Positions 13,090 through 13,267 of a stretch of DNA of 13,267 nt are shown piece by piece. The DNA is taken from assembly GCA_945956975.1 (NCBI GenBank), contig CAMFKC010000011.1, positions 1 to 13,267 on the forward strand, given 5' to 3'. The position numbers were made by a program, and so were the translations under genes. Numbering within the stretch: the stretch's first letter is position 1; each line of letters opens with the position of its first letter. Source of the stretch: an uncultured Methylocystaceae bacterium. GTDB lineage: Bacteria > Pseudomonadota > Alphaproteobacteria > Rhizobiales > Beijerinckiaceae. The notes beneath the pieces were generated by a model. That model was not told where the DNA came from. It made no database searches and saw nothing but the letters and a program-made list of their open reading frames with translations.

Positions 13090-13267
13090 ATGCGCTACCT
13101 GTGCTTTCTGCCAATGGTCCTGCTGTCGGGCGCCGCAGAATGCGCGGAATGGCGCGGCAAGGCGTCGTTCTACACGATGGGCGGAAAGACGGCTTCGGGC
13201 GCCAAGCTGACCGGCATGAGCGCGGCGCACCGGACACTGCCGTTCGGGACGCGCCTGCGTATCGTGA
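13090..13267 (+). CDS. RlpA-like septal ring/double-psi beta-barrel protein, N-terminal part only
   Basis: The frame opens at ATG 13090, with a GAGGA ribosome site about 8 bases upstream, and runs off the right edge after 59 residues. It has a signal peptide (CFLPMVLLSGAAECA); the cysteine is not in a proper lipobox, so it is likely exported and soluble rather than a lipoprotein. The mature start reads WRGKASFYTMGGKTASGAKL (21-40), then SAAHRTLPFGTRLRI (44-58). This is the RlpA/DPBB signature, including the conserved His47. RlpA proteins bind or cleave peptide-free glycan strands at the division septum in some bacteria. Some short relatives in Rhizobiales are only annotated as septal ring lytic transglycosylase RlpA family. 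Catalytic completeness cannot be judged because the rest is outside the window. Confidence 0.85.
   Translation, partial: MRYLCFLPMVLLSGAAECAEWRGKASFYTMGGKTASGAKLTGMSAAHRTLPFGTRLRIV

Overview
The window is GC-rich DNA (roughly two thirds G+C by eye) that is almost entirely coding. It looks like an alphaproteobacterial chromosome, most likely Hyphomicrobiales (Rhizobiales). The pointers are an LdtR-type MarR regulator next to an L,D-transpeptidase, a bpt/RDD/hemB set, an Asp-type (non-Cys) HemB metal site, a short protein resembling the start of a rhizobial porin, and dispersed palindromic repeats of a kind I recall from this order. I cannot name a genus.

Layout. At the left edge a predicted ATPase (3' end only) overlaps by 4 bases a FUSC-family membrane protein (284-2074, +). 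A large double-hairpin repeat (2075-2192) fills the space between it and the convergent SLC13/RCK permease (2205-3983, -). Upstream of the permease on the same strand lie bpt (4069-4797) and an RDD membrane protein (4889-5362), with two strong hairpins between them. On the plus strand follow an EamA/DMT exporter (5531-6454), a 78-residue secreted porin-like peptide (6556-6792), and a TacA/TacT-type toxin-antitoxin pair (6835-7592). hemB (7648-8670) reads back on the minus strand. Divergent from hemB are a 3-hydroxyisobutyryl-CoA hydrolase (8858-9925) and an overlapping four-helix membrane protein (9922-10431). Next come ldtR (10721-11233), an L,D-transpeptidase (11536-12921), and the start of an RlpA-like protein (13090 to the edge).

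How the genes fit together. The right third is a cell-envelope block: a MarR regulator, a peptidoglycan cross-linking enzyme with a twin-arginine signal, and an RlpA-type double-psi barrel protein. The rest is mixed housekeeping (haem synthesis, N-degron tagging, valine catabolism) and transport. hemB and RDD-bpt read in the same direction, which is the order I recall for one conserved cluster in this group. The plus-strand stretch from about 5.5 to 7.6 kb (exporter, mini-protein, toxin-antitoxin) therefore looks like a later insertion.

The most distinctive signals are non-coding. Three copies of a two-hairpin, REP-like element (6481-6532, 8748-8808, 10439-10507) have compensating base changes in their stems. 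A different four-armed palindromic element occurs at 2075-2192. Two genes (the antitoxin and the hydrolase) have promoter-like boxes placed so that transcription would start at the ATG, with no visible Shine-Dalgarno sequence. I see no CRISPR array, rRNA, tRNA, transposase or phage gene, and no convincing new multi-gene system.
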